A stretch of 64,000 nucleotides of DNA from contig CAYFEQ010000006.1 of the NCBI GenBank assembly GCA_964342155.1, positions 18,001 through 82,000 on the forward strand, in the 5' to 3' direction. Source of the DNA: GCA-2701705 sp964342155. GTDB lineage: Bacteria > Pseudomonadota > Gammaproteobacteria > GCA-002705445 > GCA-002716945. Made by a program: the position numbers and the translations under genes. The notes below the pieces were generated by a model. The model ran no database searches, was not told the DNA's origin, and saw only the letters and a list, made by a program, of their open reading frames with translations. Positions within the stretch are counted from its first letter, which is position 1, and each line of letters opens with the position of its first letter. Positions 45,115-54,380 of this stretch are shown one piece after another.

Positions 45115-46449
45115 TTACTTTATCTTCCAAACAGTCTTATCTTTCAAATCCTCAATTTCTATATTCATTTGATTAAGTTTTTTCCTAATCTTGTCAGCTT
45201 TGCCAAAGTCTTTATTTCTTCTAGCTAGATTTCTTTCATCAATTAATTTTATTATTAGGTCTTCATCTATTTCTGTAATTGATTTAGTTTTCTCAAAATT
45301 CAAACCTAAAAAATTACATGATAATATAAAGTTTCTCTTATCAGTTGGATTAAGTTTTGCTTTTTTTGATAAAGAAGATAAATAGGTTATTGCTTGAGGA
45401 GTATTTAAATCATCAGCAAGAATAGATAATAATTCATTATCATTTTCATCATCGTCTATTGGATCACTTTGTTCATAAATGTTTAAAAATTTTTTTGCTA
45501 GATTGGATGAATCATTAACCGTATTGTCAGTCCAATTCAAAGGTTGCCTGTAATGCGCAGACATAAGGGCAAGTCTAATTGTTAATGGGGATTCTTTTTT
45601 AAGGATTTCGTTAATCAGTATTACATTACCAAGAGATTTAGACATCTTCTTTTTATTAACAAGTACAATTCCATTATGAAACCAGTAATTACAATATTTT
45701 ACTTGTTTCATACAAAAACCTTGTGCAATTTCATTCTCATGGTGTGGAAAAATTAAATCATTTCCTCCACCATGTATGTCTAAAGTAGTATCCATTCCAA
45801 TTATTTTTTTTATCATACTGGTGCATTCAATATGCCAGCCTGGTCGCCCATAACCCCATGGGCTATCCCACCCTGGCTGATTATTAATTGAAGGTTTCCA
45901 CAATACAAAATCCCTTGGTGATTTTTTATAAGACGCTACTTCAATTCTAACGCCATCGATCATTTCATCTAAGGTACGATTAGATAATTTCCCATAATCA
46001 GAAAATTTTTCGGTATTGAATAGTACATGATCTTCAGCTATATATGTATAGCCACTGTTGATAATATTTTGTATAACCTCAATGATAGAAGAAATGTTCT
46101 CTGTAACCCTTGGTTCATATGTAGGATTAAGCAGTCCTAGTGCCTGCATATTTTGCTGATATATTTTTGTGTATTCATCACTAACATCAGAGACAGTTTT
46201 TTTTCTCTTTATGGCTGAGTCTATTATCTTGTCATCAACATCAGTAATGTTGCGTATGTAATTAACTTCATTATATTGACTTTTTAATAAACGAAATAAT
46301 ATATCTGGTATAAGGGCTGCACGAGCATTACCTATGTGTGGTTCGCTGTAGACTGTTGGCCCACATACATACATGTTTACACATTGTTCGTTTATAGGCT
46401 TAAATATTTCTTTTTTTCTGGTTAAAGTATTAAATATTTTTATCTTCAT
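45115..46449 (-). CDS. cysS: Cysteinyl-tRNA synthetase
   Basis: Class I synthetase charging tRNA-Cys, 444 residues (E. coli 461). Zinc ligand C29 in YVCGPTVY, the HIGH-type motif PHIG at 37-40, further zinc residues in WHIECTSM and HHENEIAQ, and KMSKS near residue 267. It stands back to back with the cyclophilin gene, their starts only about 27 bases apart, so their promoters must overlap. The cysS/ppi/lpxH neighbourhood is standard in gammaproteobacteria. Confidence 0.97.
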   Translation of the reverse strand: MKIKIFNTLTRKKEIFKPINEQCVNMYVCGPTVYSEPHIGNARAALIPDILFRLLKSQYNEVNYIRNITDVDDKIIDSAIKRKKTVSDVSDEYTKIYQQNMQALGLLNPTYEPRVTENISSIIEVIQNIINSGYTYIAEDHVLFNTEKFSDYGKLSNRTLDEMIDGVRIEVASYKKSPRDFVLWKPSINNQPGWDSPWGYGRPGWHIECTSMIKKIIGMDTTLDIHGGGNDLIFPHHENEIAQGFCMKQVKYCNYWFHNGIVLVNKKKMSKSLGNVILINEILKKESPLTIRLALMSAHYRQPLNWTDNTVNDSSNLAKKFLNIYEQSDPIDDDENDNELLSILADDLNTPQAITYLSSLSKKAKLNPTDKRNFILSCNFLGLNFEKTKSITEIDEDLIIKLIDERNLARRNKDFGKADKIRKKLNQMNIEIEDLKDKTVWKIK

Positions 46450-46476
46450 GCTATGATAATTATGTTTGATAGAATT

Positions 46477-47076
46477 ATGAAATCTAAATCTCTTTTTTTA
46501 ACATTATCATATTTTTTACTTCTATTTTCCTTTGTTTCCTGTAATAGTATACAGGAATCAAGAAAAAACGAGGATATAAAGTTGGTCAAACTAGAAACTA
46601 ATAAGGGAGTGATTAGTATTAAACTTTTCAATGATAAAGCTCCTGAAACAGTCAAAAATTTTTTATATTATGCTGAAAATGGACACTATGAAGGCACTAT
46701 TTTCCATAGAGTTATCAAAGGCTTTATGATACAGGGTGGCGGTCATCTACCAGATATGTCGTCAATCAACTCAATTGCGCCTGTTGTAAATGAATCTAAT
46801 AATAATCTAAAGAATAAAAAAGGGACTATCGCTATGGCTAGAACAATGGACCCTCATTCCGCTACATCACAATTTTTTATAAATTTAGTTACAAATGAAT
46901 TTCTTGATAAAGAAAATGCTCAGGATGGATATGGTTATTGTGTTTTTGGTGAAGTAATTGATGGAATGGAGATTGTTGAAAGTATTGGTATGGTTGATAC
47001 TGAAAATAAATCTGGGCATTCTGATGTACCGATAGAAAACATAACAATAAATAAAATTGAAGTTATTAATCAGTAA
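46477..47076 (+). CDS. Cyclophilin-type peptidyl-prolyl isomerase, predicted lipoprotein
   Basis: A cyclophilin of 199 residues from ATG 46477. I prefer this start to the in-frame ATGs at 46453 and 46462 because it gives a clean signal peptide (MKSKS then hydrophobic 6-20) ending in F-V-S-C22, an acceptable though imperfect lipobox. The isomerase domain begins near 32 and has FHRVIKGFMIQGG with the catalytic Arg, plus TSQFFINL. In E. coli this locus holds cytoplasmic PpiB; here the product should be lipid-anchored in the periplasm. lpxH follows after 2 bases. Confidence 0.9.
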   Translation: MKSKSLFLTLSYFLLLFSFVSCNSIQESRKNEDIKLVKLETNKGVISIKLFNDKAPETVKNFLYYAENGHYEGTIFHRVIKGFMIQGGGHLPDMSSINSIAPVVNESNNNLKNKKGTIAMARTMDPHSATSQFFINLVTNEFLDKENAQDGYGYCVFGEVIDGMEIVESIGMVDTENKSGHSDVPIENITINKIEVINQ

Positions 47077-47078
47077 AT

Positions 47079-47822
47079 ATGTCAACTCTTTTTATATCTG
47101 ATCTACATTTAGATAGAAATAGACCTGAAATAATAGACTATTTTGTAGATGCTCTCACAAATCTTGAAAAAAATATATCATCAATATATATATTGGGTGA
47201 TCTAGTAGAATATTGGGTGGGTGACGATGATCCAGGAAAAGGATTAGAAAAAGCTTTTAATGCAATACAAAAAAAATCTACTACTACACGTATTTATTTT
47301 ATGCATGGAAACAGAGACTTCCTTATTAGTGATAAATTTTGTAAAAAATATGGTATGGAATTAATAGATGATCCAACTGTTATTGAGTTATCTGGAAAAA
47401 AAATCTTATTAATGCATGGTGATACCTTATGTACTGATGATATAAAGTATCAAAATTATAGAAAGTTAGTCCGATCCAAAGAATGGCAAGTTGAAATGCT
47501 AAAAAAAACACTTGAAGAAAGATTGTCTATTGCAGAAGAGTTAAGAAAAAAAAGCCAAGAAGAAATTAAAAATAAAGAAGATGATATTATGGATGTCAAT
47601 AATCACGCGGTTGAAGAAATTATCAAACAATACCAAGTTGATATATTAATTCATGGTCATACACATAGACCAAATATACATGAATTGGAAATTAATAATA
47701 AGAATGTAAAAAGGCTTGTGCTGGGTGATTGGTATAAAAGCGCGTATTTGCTGAAATATGAGAATGAAAAAATTATTATAGATAAAAAAAGTCTTATTAA
47801 TCAAAAAGTTCATAACTCATAA
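47079..47822 (+). CDS. lpxH: LpxH, UDP-2,3-diacylglucosamine diphosphatase
   Basis: Metallophosphoesterase that hydrolyses UDP-diacyl-sugar to lipid X, the fourth lipid A step. 247 residues, near the E. coli 240. Metal-site motifs: D8-x-H10 (ISDLHLD), GDLVEYWVGDD, MHGNRDFLI, MHGDTLC and the terminal IHGHTHRP. It follows the cyclophilin gene after two bases and overlaps recO convergently by 26 bases. With lpxA, lpxD and lpxB it covers most early lipid A steps. Confidence 0.96.
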   Translation: MSTLFISDLHLDRNRPEIIDYFVDALTNLEKNISSIYILGDLVEYWVGDDDPGKGLEKAFNAIQKKSTTTRIYFMHGNRDFLISDKFCKKYGMELIDDPTVIELSGKKILLMHGDTLCTDDIKYQNYRKLVRSKEWQVEMLKKTLEERLSIAEELRKKSQEEIKNKEDDIMDVNNHAVEEIIKQYQVDILIHGHTHRPNIHELEINNKNVKRLVLGDWYKSAYLLKYENEKIIIDKKSLINQKVHNS

Positions 47823-48480
47823 TCTTTTTTGTTCCCAATAGTCGTTGAAAAATATTACGTACAATTGATCTGAGGCTATTAACTTTGCTTATATTATGAA
47901 TACTATTCCCGATTAATAATTTCAAATCTCCACCAGTTATTGAAAGATTTAAATCTAATTTATTATTAACCTCTTTAAAGCCACTATCATACTGATAGTA
48001 ATAATTTTTACTATCACTTATTTCTTCTTTTGAAATAGCTGATGTTATCTCATAACCTATTTCTTTTAAAAATAGAATTTCAAATTTTAGAAGTTGCAGA
48101 TCTAGGCTAACTCTATTATCTGACATGTTGTTAAGTTGATATTTATATAATTTATATAAAGATATGCAAGGTTCTCTTTGTGGAATAAATTTATATATAA
48201 GTTCATTCATGTACATTCCATAAAGTATGAGGTTATTTTTGCTTACCTGAAAGGTATTAACTATTTCATATTTTGATAATATTGGGAGATTCTTCTTATT
48301 AGAGAAGGTAAGTTTTAATTCTTTAAAAGGTTGTAGTGATGAAAAATCCTTCTTTTTCTTTATACCCTTTCCTAGAAGAGAATATAATCCAATATTTTCT
48401 GTAATTACATCAAAAATAACACTAGTTTCACCATAACTTCTTGAATGGATGATAAAGGAATTCTCTGAACAAATACTCAA
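47797..48480 (-). CDS. recO: RecO, DNA repair protein
   Basis: Helps load RecA with RecR (also in this window) in the RecFOR route. The frame is open to an ATG at 48546, but that start overlaps era by 65 bases and adds residues not in the family. A TTG at 48480, just after the era stop, gives 227 residues and places IIHSRSYGETSVIFDV at the N-terminus, where RecO has its conserved OB-fold opening. The zinc-finger Cys pattern of some RecO proteins is absent, as in E. coli. Sequence is divergent; the era-recO order supports the call. Confidence 0.85.
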   Translation of the reverse strand: MSICSENSFIIHSRSYGETSVIFDVITENIGLYSLLGKGIKKKKDFSSLQPFKELKLTFSNKKNLPILSKYEIVNTFQVSKNNLILYGMYMNELIYKFIPQREPCISLYKLYKYQLNNMSDNRVSLDLQLLKFEILFLKEIGYEITSAISKEEISDSKNYYYQYDSGFKEVNNKLDLNLSITGGDLKLLIGNSIHNISKVNSLRSIVRNIFQRLLGTKKIMSYELFD

Positions 48481-48481
48481 A

Positions 48482-49354
48482 TTATAAGTACCCAATTTCT
48501 TTAAGAAAGGAAAAGTTGTTTTTCCAATCTTTTTTAACACATACATTTAATTTTAAATAGAATTTTTTATTATATTTTTCTTCCAATATTTCTCTTGATT
48601 GTGAGCCAATTAGTTTAATCATATTTCCTTTATTTCCTATCAGAATTTTACGCTGATTAGTTTTTTCTACATAGATGCTAGCGTCTATTTTGTGGATTAG
48701 TTTTTGGTTAATAGATTTATTAATCTTGACTGCAGTGTCATATGGAATCTCTTCACGTGTATTGTTAACAACAATACCCCTTATAAGTTCTTGGATTGTA
48801 ATTAATTCATTAACTTTGTTATTAATTTTATTATTAGATTTATTTTTTATTGAAACCAATTCTTTTTTAATACCATTTTCAATAAGATCCTTAAGTCCTA
48901 TTTGTTGTTTTAGAGAAATATAAAAAACCTGTTCATCTAATACTGAATTTATATGTTTTTTATATTCTTTGATATTTTCAACAAGTAAATCGATTTTATT
49001 AACAACTATTAAAGTTTTAGTATTATTATTTATCATTTCTAAAATAGAGTTTTCAAATTTCTTTGTTTTTGTTATATCCGTTAAAATTATCAATAGATCA
49101 AGGTTTTCTAGACTTTTTAAATAGGATTTTTTCATGGTTGCTGAGAGTAAATTGGAATCTTTAACTGACAATCCAGGGGTATCAATAAGAATAAGGCTAA
49201 AGTTATCTATTTTTGTCTCAGCCACAATATTTATTCTTGTAGTTTGAGGTTTGTTGCTCTCTGAAGTAATGTATTGATTGCATAAATAATTTATGAATGT
49301 TGATTTACCAACATTACTTTTACCGACGATTGAAATGAAGTATTTATCTTTCAT
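48482..49354 (-). CDS. era: Era, ribosome-assembly GTPase
   Basis: Binds 16S rRNA near its 3' end during 30S maturation. 290 residues (E. coli 301). GTPase motifs: P-loop GKSNVGKS at 11-18, DTPGLSVKD for G3, VVNKIDLL for G4; a KH domain makes up the last third with the NQRKILIGNKGNMIK loop. The start overlaps rnc by 11 bases. The lepB-rnc-era-recO order is the standard operon. Confidence 0.96.
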   Translation of the reverse strand: MKDKYFISIVGKSNVGKSTFINYLCNQYITSESNKPQTTRINIVAETKIDNFSLILIDTPGLSVKDSNLLSATMKKSYLKSLENLDLLIILTDITKTKKFENSILEMINNNTKTLIVVNKIDLLVENIKEYKKHINSVLDEQVFYISLKQQIGLKDLIENGIKKELVSIKNKSNNKINNKVNELITIQELIRGIVVNNTREEIPYDTAVKINKSINQKLIHKIDASIYVEKTNQRKILIGNKGNMIKLIGSQSREILEEKYNKKFYLKLNVCVKKDWKNNFSFLKEIGYL

Positions 49355-50042
49355 CTATAAGTTGTTCTAAAATTTTTTGTGCAACAGATTGTTCACCTTC
49401 TTTTACGGTACTAGATATTGCTGAAAATGTTTTCTTAGAAAGAGATATTTTGCATGTAATTTTAAATCTAGGATTATGATCAGGGCTTTTAATTTTATTT
49501 TTTTTATACTCCGGTAAAGGTAGGTTTTTAGCTTGGAGATATTCTTGAAGCTTAGTTTTTGAATCTTTTCTGCTAATAATGCTATTTGTTTCAATCAATT
49601 CATCAAAAACTTTACTTATGATTTTTTTACACTTTTGATAATTGCTATCTATATATATTCCTCCAATGATTGATTCAAAAAGTTCTGCTGTAATGGATTT
49701 TTTTAGAGAAGCATTATCATCAATGCTTAAGTTATATGATATTAATATTTTTTCTAACTGAAGTTCTAATGCAATTTTAGATAGTGTTGACCTATTAACC
49801 AAGGATTGACGCATTCTTGATAACTCACCTTCATTAGATTTATGATATCTTTGTAAAAGTAGTTCAGTGATGACTAATTGAATAACTGCATCTCCAAGAA
49901 ACTCAAAACGTTCATAGTTTTCCTTTCCGGCACTTCTATGTGTTATAGACTCTATCATTGTAGCCTCATCACTAAATTCATATTGTAAAAATGACTTTAT
50001 ATGAGCTTTAACTACACTTTTAGGCTTTTGTGTTTTTTTCAT
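49344..50042 (-). CDS. rnc: Ribonuclease III
   Basis: Double-strand RNA endonuclease for rRNA and mRNA processing. 232 residues. The signature ERFEFLGDAV spans 44-53, with catalytic E47 and D51, and the second acidic pair lies in AELFESIIGGIYID. The C-terminal dsRNA-binding domain (about 160-228) ends in KEGEQSVAQKILEQL. It lies 7 bases after lepB and overlaps era. Confidence 0.97.
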   Translation of the reverse strand: MKKTQKPKSVVKAHIKSFLQYEFSDEATMIESITHRSAGKENYERFEFLGDAVIQLVITELLLQRYHKSNEGELSRMRQSLVNRSTLSKIALELQLEKILISYNLSIDDNASLKKSITAELFESIIGGIYIDSNYQKCKKIISKVFDELIETNSIISRKDSKTKLQEYLQAKNLPLPEYKKNKIKSPDHNPRFKITCKISLSKKTFSAISSTVKEGEQSVAQKILEQLIDER

Positions 50043-50049
50043 AACTGAT

Positions 50050-50796
50050 TTAATTTAATGAAATGCCTACTCTATCAAAAAAAGAGTATTCACTATCGGA
50101 ATTCCAGAACATCCAAATCATAAAAGCTTCACCAATAAGATTCTCTTCAGGGACTGGTCCCCAATACCGGCTATCATTACTATTATCTCTATTATCTCCT
50201 AAAACGAAATATGTGGCCTTTGGGACAATATAAGAGAAGTCTTGGCCGAAAGTTTTTTTATCAACTAATATCATATGTTCGTTATTAAACAATTTTTCTT
50301 CAATGATTTTTCCAGAACCAATATCTTTTTTAGAAATTTCATTTTTAGAAACAATTTTATGTGATATTTTTTTATGATTTATGAATATTTGTTTATTAAT
50401 ATAGTCAATTCTATCACCAGGCAATGCAACAACTCTTTTTATATAATTAATTCTTTTATCTAGCGGATATTGAAATACTATTACATCGCCATAGTCTGGG
50501 TTGTTATTTGAATATAATATCTGATTAGTAATTGGCATTTTGATCCCATATTGATATTTATTTACAAGTATAAAATCCCCAACTACAAGCGTTGGAATCA
50601 TTGATCCAGAAGGAATTCTATATGGCTCAATAATAAAAGATCTTATAAATAGAACTAATAGAAGAATTGGGAAAATAGATTTAGAAAATTCACAGATTGC
50701 ATATAGGCTTTCTGGAATGCTTTTCATATATGTAAATAAAGAAAAGATGCCTGTTAGAAGGGTAGCTGTTACTAATAATACTGTAAAATCAAACAT
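50050..50796 (-). CDS. lepB: Signal peptidase I
   Basis: Cleaves signal peptides at the outer face of the inner membrane. 248 residues, shorter than E. coli (324), with two N-terminal membrane segments (about 3-22 and 42-56). The catalytic Ser is S65 in IPSGSM and the general-base Lys is K120 in YIKRVVALPGD; GDNRDNSNDSR is the conserved box E. It starts at the last base of the lepA stop region and precedes rnc by 7 bases. Confidence 0.97.
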   Translation of the reverse strand: MFDFTVLLVTATLLTGIFSLFTYMKSIPESLYAICEFSKSIFPILLLVLFIRSFIIEPYRIPSGSMIPTLVVGDFILVNKYQYGIKMPITNQILYSNNNPDYGDVIVFQYPLDKRINYIKRVVALPGDRIDYINKQIFINHKKISHKIVSKNEISKKDIGSGKIIEEKLFNNEHMILVDKKTFGQDFSYIVPKATYFVLGDNRDNSNDSRYWGPVPEENLIGEAFMIWMFWNSDSEYSFFDRVGISLN

Positions 50797-52580
50797 TATT
50801 TTGGTGTCATAAATTCATAGAAGGCTTCTTTTGGGATTTCAATTTTTCCTATTTTCTTCATTTTTTTCTTACCCTCTTTTTGTTTTTCTAATAATTTCAT
50901 TTTTCTTGTCACATCACCACCATATAATTTTGCAGTTACATCTTTTCTAAAACCCTTCTTTGATGTTGATGCCAAAATCTTTGAACCTACGCAACCCTGT
51001 ATTTTTATTTCATACATTTGTCTAGGTATTAAATTTTTTAAATTTTCTATAGATTCTCTGGATTTTTTAGAAGCTTCGTCTTTATGTAATATTTGAGATA
51101 ATGCATCTATCTTTTTTTCGTTCACATGAATATCTAATCTAACCATTTTACTCAATTCATATCCAATTATTGTATAATCATATGAAGCATAACCTTTGGT
51201 ATAAGATTTTAATTTATCAAAAAAATCATAAATAATCTCGGATAATGGTATTTTGAAGTGAATTTCAACTGATGTTAAACGATGCTGTAAATTTTCTTGT
51301 TTGCCTCTTTTCTTAATACATAGCTCTATGACTGACCCCAAGTATTCTGAAGGAGTTATAATCTTTATAAGTGCTATAGGTTCATGGAAATTCTGTATTA
51401 TGCTCGCATCTGGCAACTCTTTTGGGCTTTTAACTTCTATGGTTTCACCATTCTTTTTTTCAATTTTGTATGTTACTGAAGGGACAGTCATCAAAAACTC
51501 AAGATTATATTCACGCAACAACCTCTCTCTTATAATTTCCATATGCAGTACACCAAGAAAACCACATCTAAAACCATGTCCTAAAGATTGAGAGTTTTCT
51601 GGCTCATAAGTAAATGAATTATCATTTAGGGATAATTTATCTAGAGCTTTCTTTGACTCTTGGTAATTCTTAGAATCTATTGGGAAGAAGCCAGAAAATA
51701 CTCTTGGTTGTATCGGTTCAAATCCAGGATGAGGTGTTGGTGAATCAGCATTTACGTCAACAATTGTATCTCCAATAGGAGCGGCATTAAGGGTTTTAAT
51801 TGATGCAATAATAAAACCAACTTCTCCTGACGATAATTCATCAAGGTAAGTTAATTTGGGAGTGAAAACACCAACCTTGTCGATAATAAATTGATTTTTA
51901 TTTGATAGTATTTTAATTTTTTGTTTAGGTTTGATCTTGCCGCTAATTAATTTGACTAGAACAACTACTCCTAGATAATTATCAAACCATGAGTCTACAA
52001 TACAAGCTTTAGAATAATTGCAGTTACTATTTTTTGGTGCAGGAATATTTGATACTACAGCAGGAAAAATTTTTTCAATCCCTATTCCTTTTTTTGCGCT
52101 TACTTCAATTATTTCCTTTGCATCTATATCTAATAACTCAGTTATATCTTTTTTGATTTCATCAATATTTGCGGAAGGTAAATCTATTTTATTTATTACA
52201 GGTATTAATTTAAGTCCAAGATTTTTTGCAAGAGTGGTATGTGCGATACTTTGAGCCTCTATCCCCTGCGTAGCATCTATAACTAATATTGCCCCATCAC
52301 AAGCTGATAATGATCTTGAAACTTCATAAGAGAAATCAACATGACCTGGTGTATCTATAATATTTATCGTGTAAATATTATTAGTATCCTTATATTTAAG
52401 GGTAGCAGTTTGGGCCTTTATGGTAATCCCTCTCTCTCTTTCCAAGTCCATTGAGTCCAGGACTTGCTCTTTCATATCACGAGATGAAAGGTTTCCATAT
52501 TGTTCAATTAGTCGATCAGCTAAAGTTGATTTTCCATGATCAATGTGAGCAATTATAGCAATGTTGCGTATGTTTTCCAT
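50796..52580 (-). CDS. lepA: LepA (EF-4), translation GTPase
   Basis: Ribosomal GTPase that back-translocates or aids 30S assembly. 594 residues (E. coli 599). P-loop AHIDHGKS at 11-18, RERGITIKAQT switch I, DTPGHVDF, NKIDLP; the LepA-specific C-terminal domain follows (Lys-rich, with LYGGDVTRKMKLLEKQKEGK spanning about 555-575). It overlaps lepB by one base and follows mucD after 37 bases. Confidence 0.97.
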   Translation of the reverse strand: MENIRNIAIIAHIDHGKSTLADRLIEQYGNLSSRDMKEQVLDSMDLERERGITIKAQTATLKYKDTNNIYTINIIDTPGHVDFSYEVSRSLSACDGAILVIDATQGIEAQSIAHTTLAKNLGLKLIPVINKIDLPSANIDEIKKDITELLDIDAKEIIEVSAKKGIGIEKIFPAVVSNIPAPKNSNCNYSKACIVDSWFDNYLGVVVLVKLISGKIKPKQKIKILSNKNQFIIDKVGVFTPKLTYLDELSSGEVGFIIASIKTLNAAPIGDTIVDVNADSPTPHPGFEPIQPRVFSGFFPIDSKNYQESKKALDKLSLNDNSFTYEPENSQSLGHGFRCGFLGVLHMEIIRERLLREYNLEFLMTVPSVTYKIEKKNGETIEVKSPKELPDASIIQNFHEPIALIKIITPSEYLGSVIELCIKKRGKQENLQHRLTSVEIHFKIPLSEIIYDFFDKLKSYTKGYASYDYTIIGYELSKMVRLDIHVNEKKIDALSQILHKDEASKKSRESIENLKNLIPRQMYEIKIQGCVGSKILASTSKKGFRKDVTAKLYGGDVTRKMKLLEKQKEGKKKMKKIGKIEIPKEAFYEFMTPK

Positions 52581-52617
52581 TTACTCTATATAATAGCCTA
52601 GAGCAAATAAACATCAA

Positions 52618-54033
52618 TCATTTAGAAATCTTAATTGCTAGGTATAGTGGATTAGAGTTCCTATAGATTAAAAAGTTAGCATAATTGCTTATGCCTATAT
52701 CCTTTATCTTGCTCTGAAAATCTTGTGTGTTATAAATAGGCTCATTGTTAATATGAGTAATAATATCATCAATTTTTATTCCAGAATTATTAGACTGTTG
52801 TGAAGTAACTTCATCAACTCTAACTCCTCCATAAATATTCAGTTCACGCTTAGTGACATCATTGATATCACTCACTGTTATGCCTGACATCTGTGTTTTT
52901 TTAATCTTTTCCTGCTGAATGCTAGCTATGTCCTCTTCTGCTGGCAATTCTTCAATTCTTACAAAAACATTTAAATTTTGATTGTTTCTTAATATTTCAA
53001 CTTTCACTTTAGCATTAACTTTAGTCATTCCGACTAAAGGTGGTAGATCGCCAGATTTTTTAATTGTCTCTCCATTAAACTTTAAAATAACATCTCCTTG
53101 TTTTAATCCAGATTTACTTGCTGGACTATCTTTTAAGACTTTTGCTATTACAGCTCCTGTAGGTTTGTCCATGCCAAAACTTTTTGCTAAATTCTTATCT
53201 ACTTCTTGTATAAAAACACCCAGCCAGCCTCTCGTAACTTTCCCTTCATCTTTTAATTGACTGAAAACATCTAACATCGTTTCTGATGGAATAGCGAAAG
53301 ATACCCCCATAAATCCACCTGTTCTAGTATATATTTGCGCATTAACACCAACTACATCACCTGAGAGATTAAATAATGGGCCTCCAGAATTACCTGGATT
53401 GATAGCTACATCAGTTTGAATGTATGGTACATAGCTTTCATTTGGAAGTTTTCTTTGTTTACCACTGACTATTCCGGCAGTTACTGTATGACTAAAACCA
53501 AATGGTGATCCTATTGCTAAAACCCATTCTCCTACTTTTAGATTATCTGCTGTAGCAACAGAAACTATAGGTAAGTCTTTTCCATCAACCTTCAATAGAG
53601 CTAAGTCACTTCTTGAATCTGAACCAATTAGTTTAGCTTCTAACACTGTTTCATCGCTCAAAGTAATTGAAATTTCAATTGAATCGCTAACTACATGATT
53701 ATTAGTCATGATATAGCCATCACTTGTTAATATAAAACCAGATCCAACAGAAGGCATTTGTCTTTCAATCTGATTATTATTATTATTTTTTGGGTCAAAA
53801 AATCTTCCAAAGTAATCTCTTAAGTCGTCAGGTATATCTGGCGAATTAAAAGGAGAGTTATTAAAATTATTTTTAACTTGTTTGGTTGCATTAACTATTA
53901 CCACAGCTGGTATATTCTTTTCAACAACCGATGTAAAATCAGGAAGATTTGTTTGCGAAAAAACATTACTAGAAAAAGATAATGTTAGTATAAAAAATAA
54001 TAATTGAGGAGCAGCGTTTAGCTTTATTCGCAT
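52618..54033 (-). CDS. mucD: DegP/MucD-type periplasmic serine protease
   Basis: HtrA-family protease-chaperone of 471 residues. Signal peptide about 1-26; catalytic triad H113 (TNNHVVSD), D143 (SDLALLKVD), S216 (NPGNSGGPL); PDZ1 about 268-355 (GWLGVFIQEV, ASKSGLKQGDVILKF) and a shorter PDZ2 at the end. As in Pseudomonas it sits downstream of rpoE and the anti-sigma gene, so the name mucD fits. It overlaps rseA by 10 bases. Expected to be in the sigma-E regulon. Confidence 0.95.
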   Translation of the reverse strand: MRIKLNAAPQLLFFILTLSFSSNVFSQTNLPDFTSVVEKNIPAVVIVNATKQVKNNFNNSPFNSPDIPDDLRDYFGRFFDPKNNNNNQIERQMPSVGSGFILTSDGYIMTNNHVVSDSIEISITLSDETVLEAKLIGSDSRSDLALLKVDGKDLPIVSVATADNLKVGEWVLAIGSPFGFSHTVTAGIVSGKQRKLPNESYVPYIQTDVAINPGNSGGPLFNLSGDVVGVNAQIYTRTGGFMGVSFAIPSETMLDVFSQLKDEGKVTRGWLGVFIQEVDKNLAKSFGMDKPTGAVIAKVLKDSPASKSGLKQGDVILKFNGETIKKSGDLPPLVGMTKVNAKVKVEILRNNQNLNVFVRIEELPAEEDIASIQQEKIKKTQMSGITVSDINDVTKRELNIYGGVRVDEVTSQQSNNSGIKIDDIITHINNEPIYNTQDFQSKIKDIGISNYANFLIYRNSNPLYLAIKISK

Positions 54034-54380
54034 TTTTTATCACCCAGTTCAGCTTTGTTATTTTTGTGTATTTGACAGTCCTTATCTATTTGCTGATTGG
54101 ATGTATTGTATACTGGGGTTTTAGTCTTAGTTATTGTTGTTGATTCAAAATTATAAGCATCAAAACTTATCACTTTAATCAAAGCCAATGTCACAATAGC
54201 AAAAGATGAGGCTATTGCGAGCTTTGTGAAATATTGAAAATATGTTTTTCGTGGCTGATTATCAATTTTCTCCATTACTTTTGATGAAAAATCTTTGGAT
54301 AAAAAACGAGGAAAATCTTTTTTTAAAAAAGACTTAATAAAGTATAAAATCTCCAAATTTTTTAATTCATTTTTATTCAT
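54024..54380 (-). CDS. rseA: RseA/MucA-like anti-sigma-E factor, very short
   Basis: A 118-residue single-span protein right after rpoE. Residues 27-44 (LSKDFSSKVMEKIDNQPR) match the conserved part of the RseA cytoplasmic domain, a membrane segment covers about 52-72, and KTPVYNT echoes RseA after its span. E. coli RseA has 216 residues; here both the N-terminal helix and most of the periplasmic part are missing, leaving about 46 periplasmic residues with C102 and C117. It overlaps rpoE by 8 bases and mucD by 10. No rseB follows. Confidence 0.82.
   Translation of the reverse strand: MNKNELKNLEILYFIKSFLKKDFPRFLSKDFSSKVMEKIDNQPRKTYFQYFTKLAIASSFAIVTLALIKVISFDAYNFESTTITKTKTPVYNTSNQQIDKDCQIHKNNKAELGDKKCE

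Noticed and set aside
44814..45130. Short open frames on both strands across the tRNA-His/Arg/Pro cluster
   Set aside because: They are read through structured tRNA genes that fold into complete cloverleaves; no protein family matches and composition follows the tRNAs.
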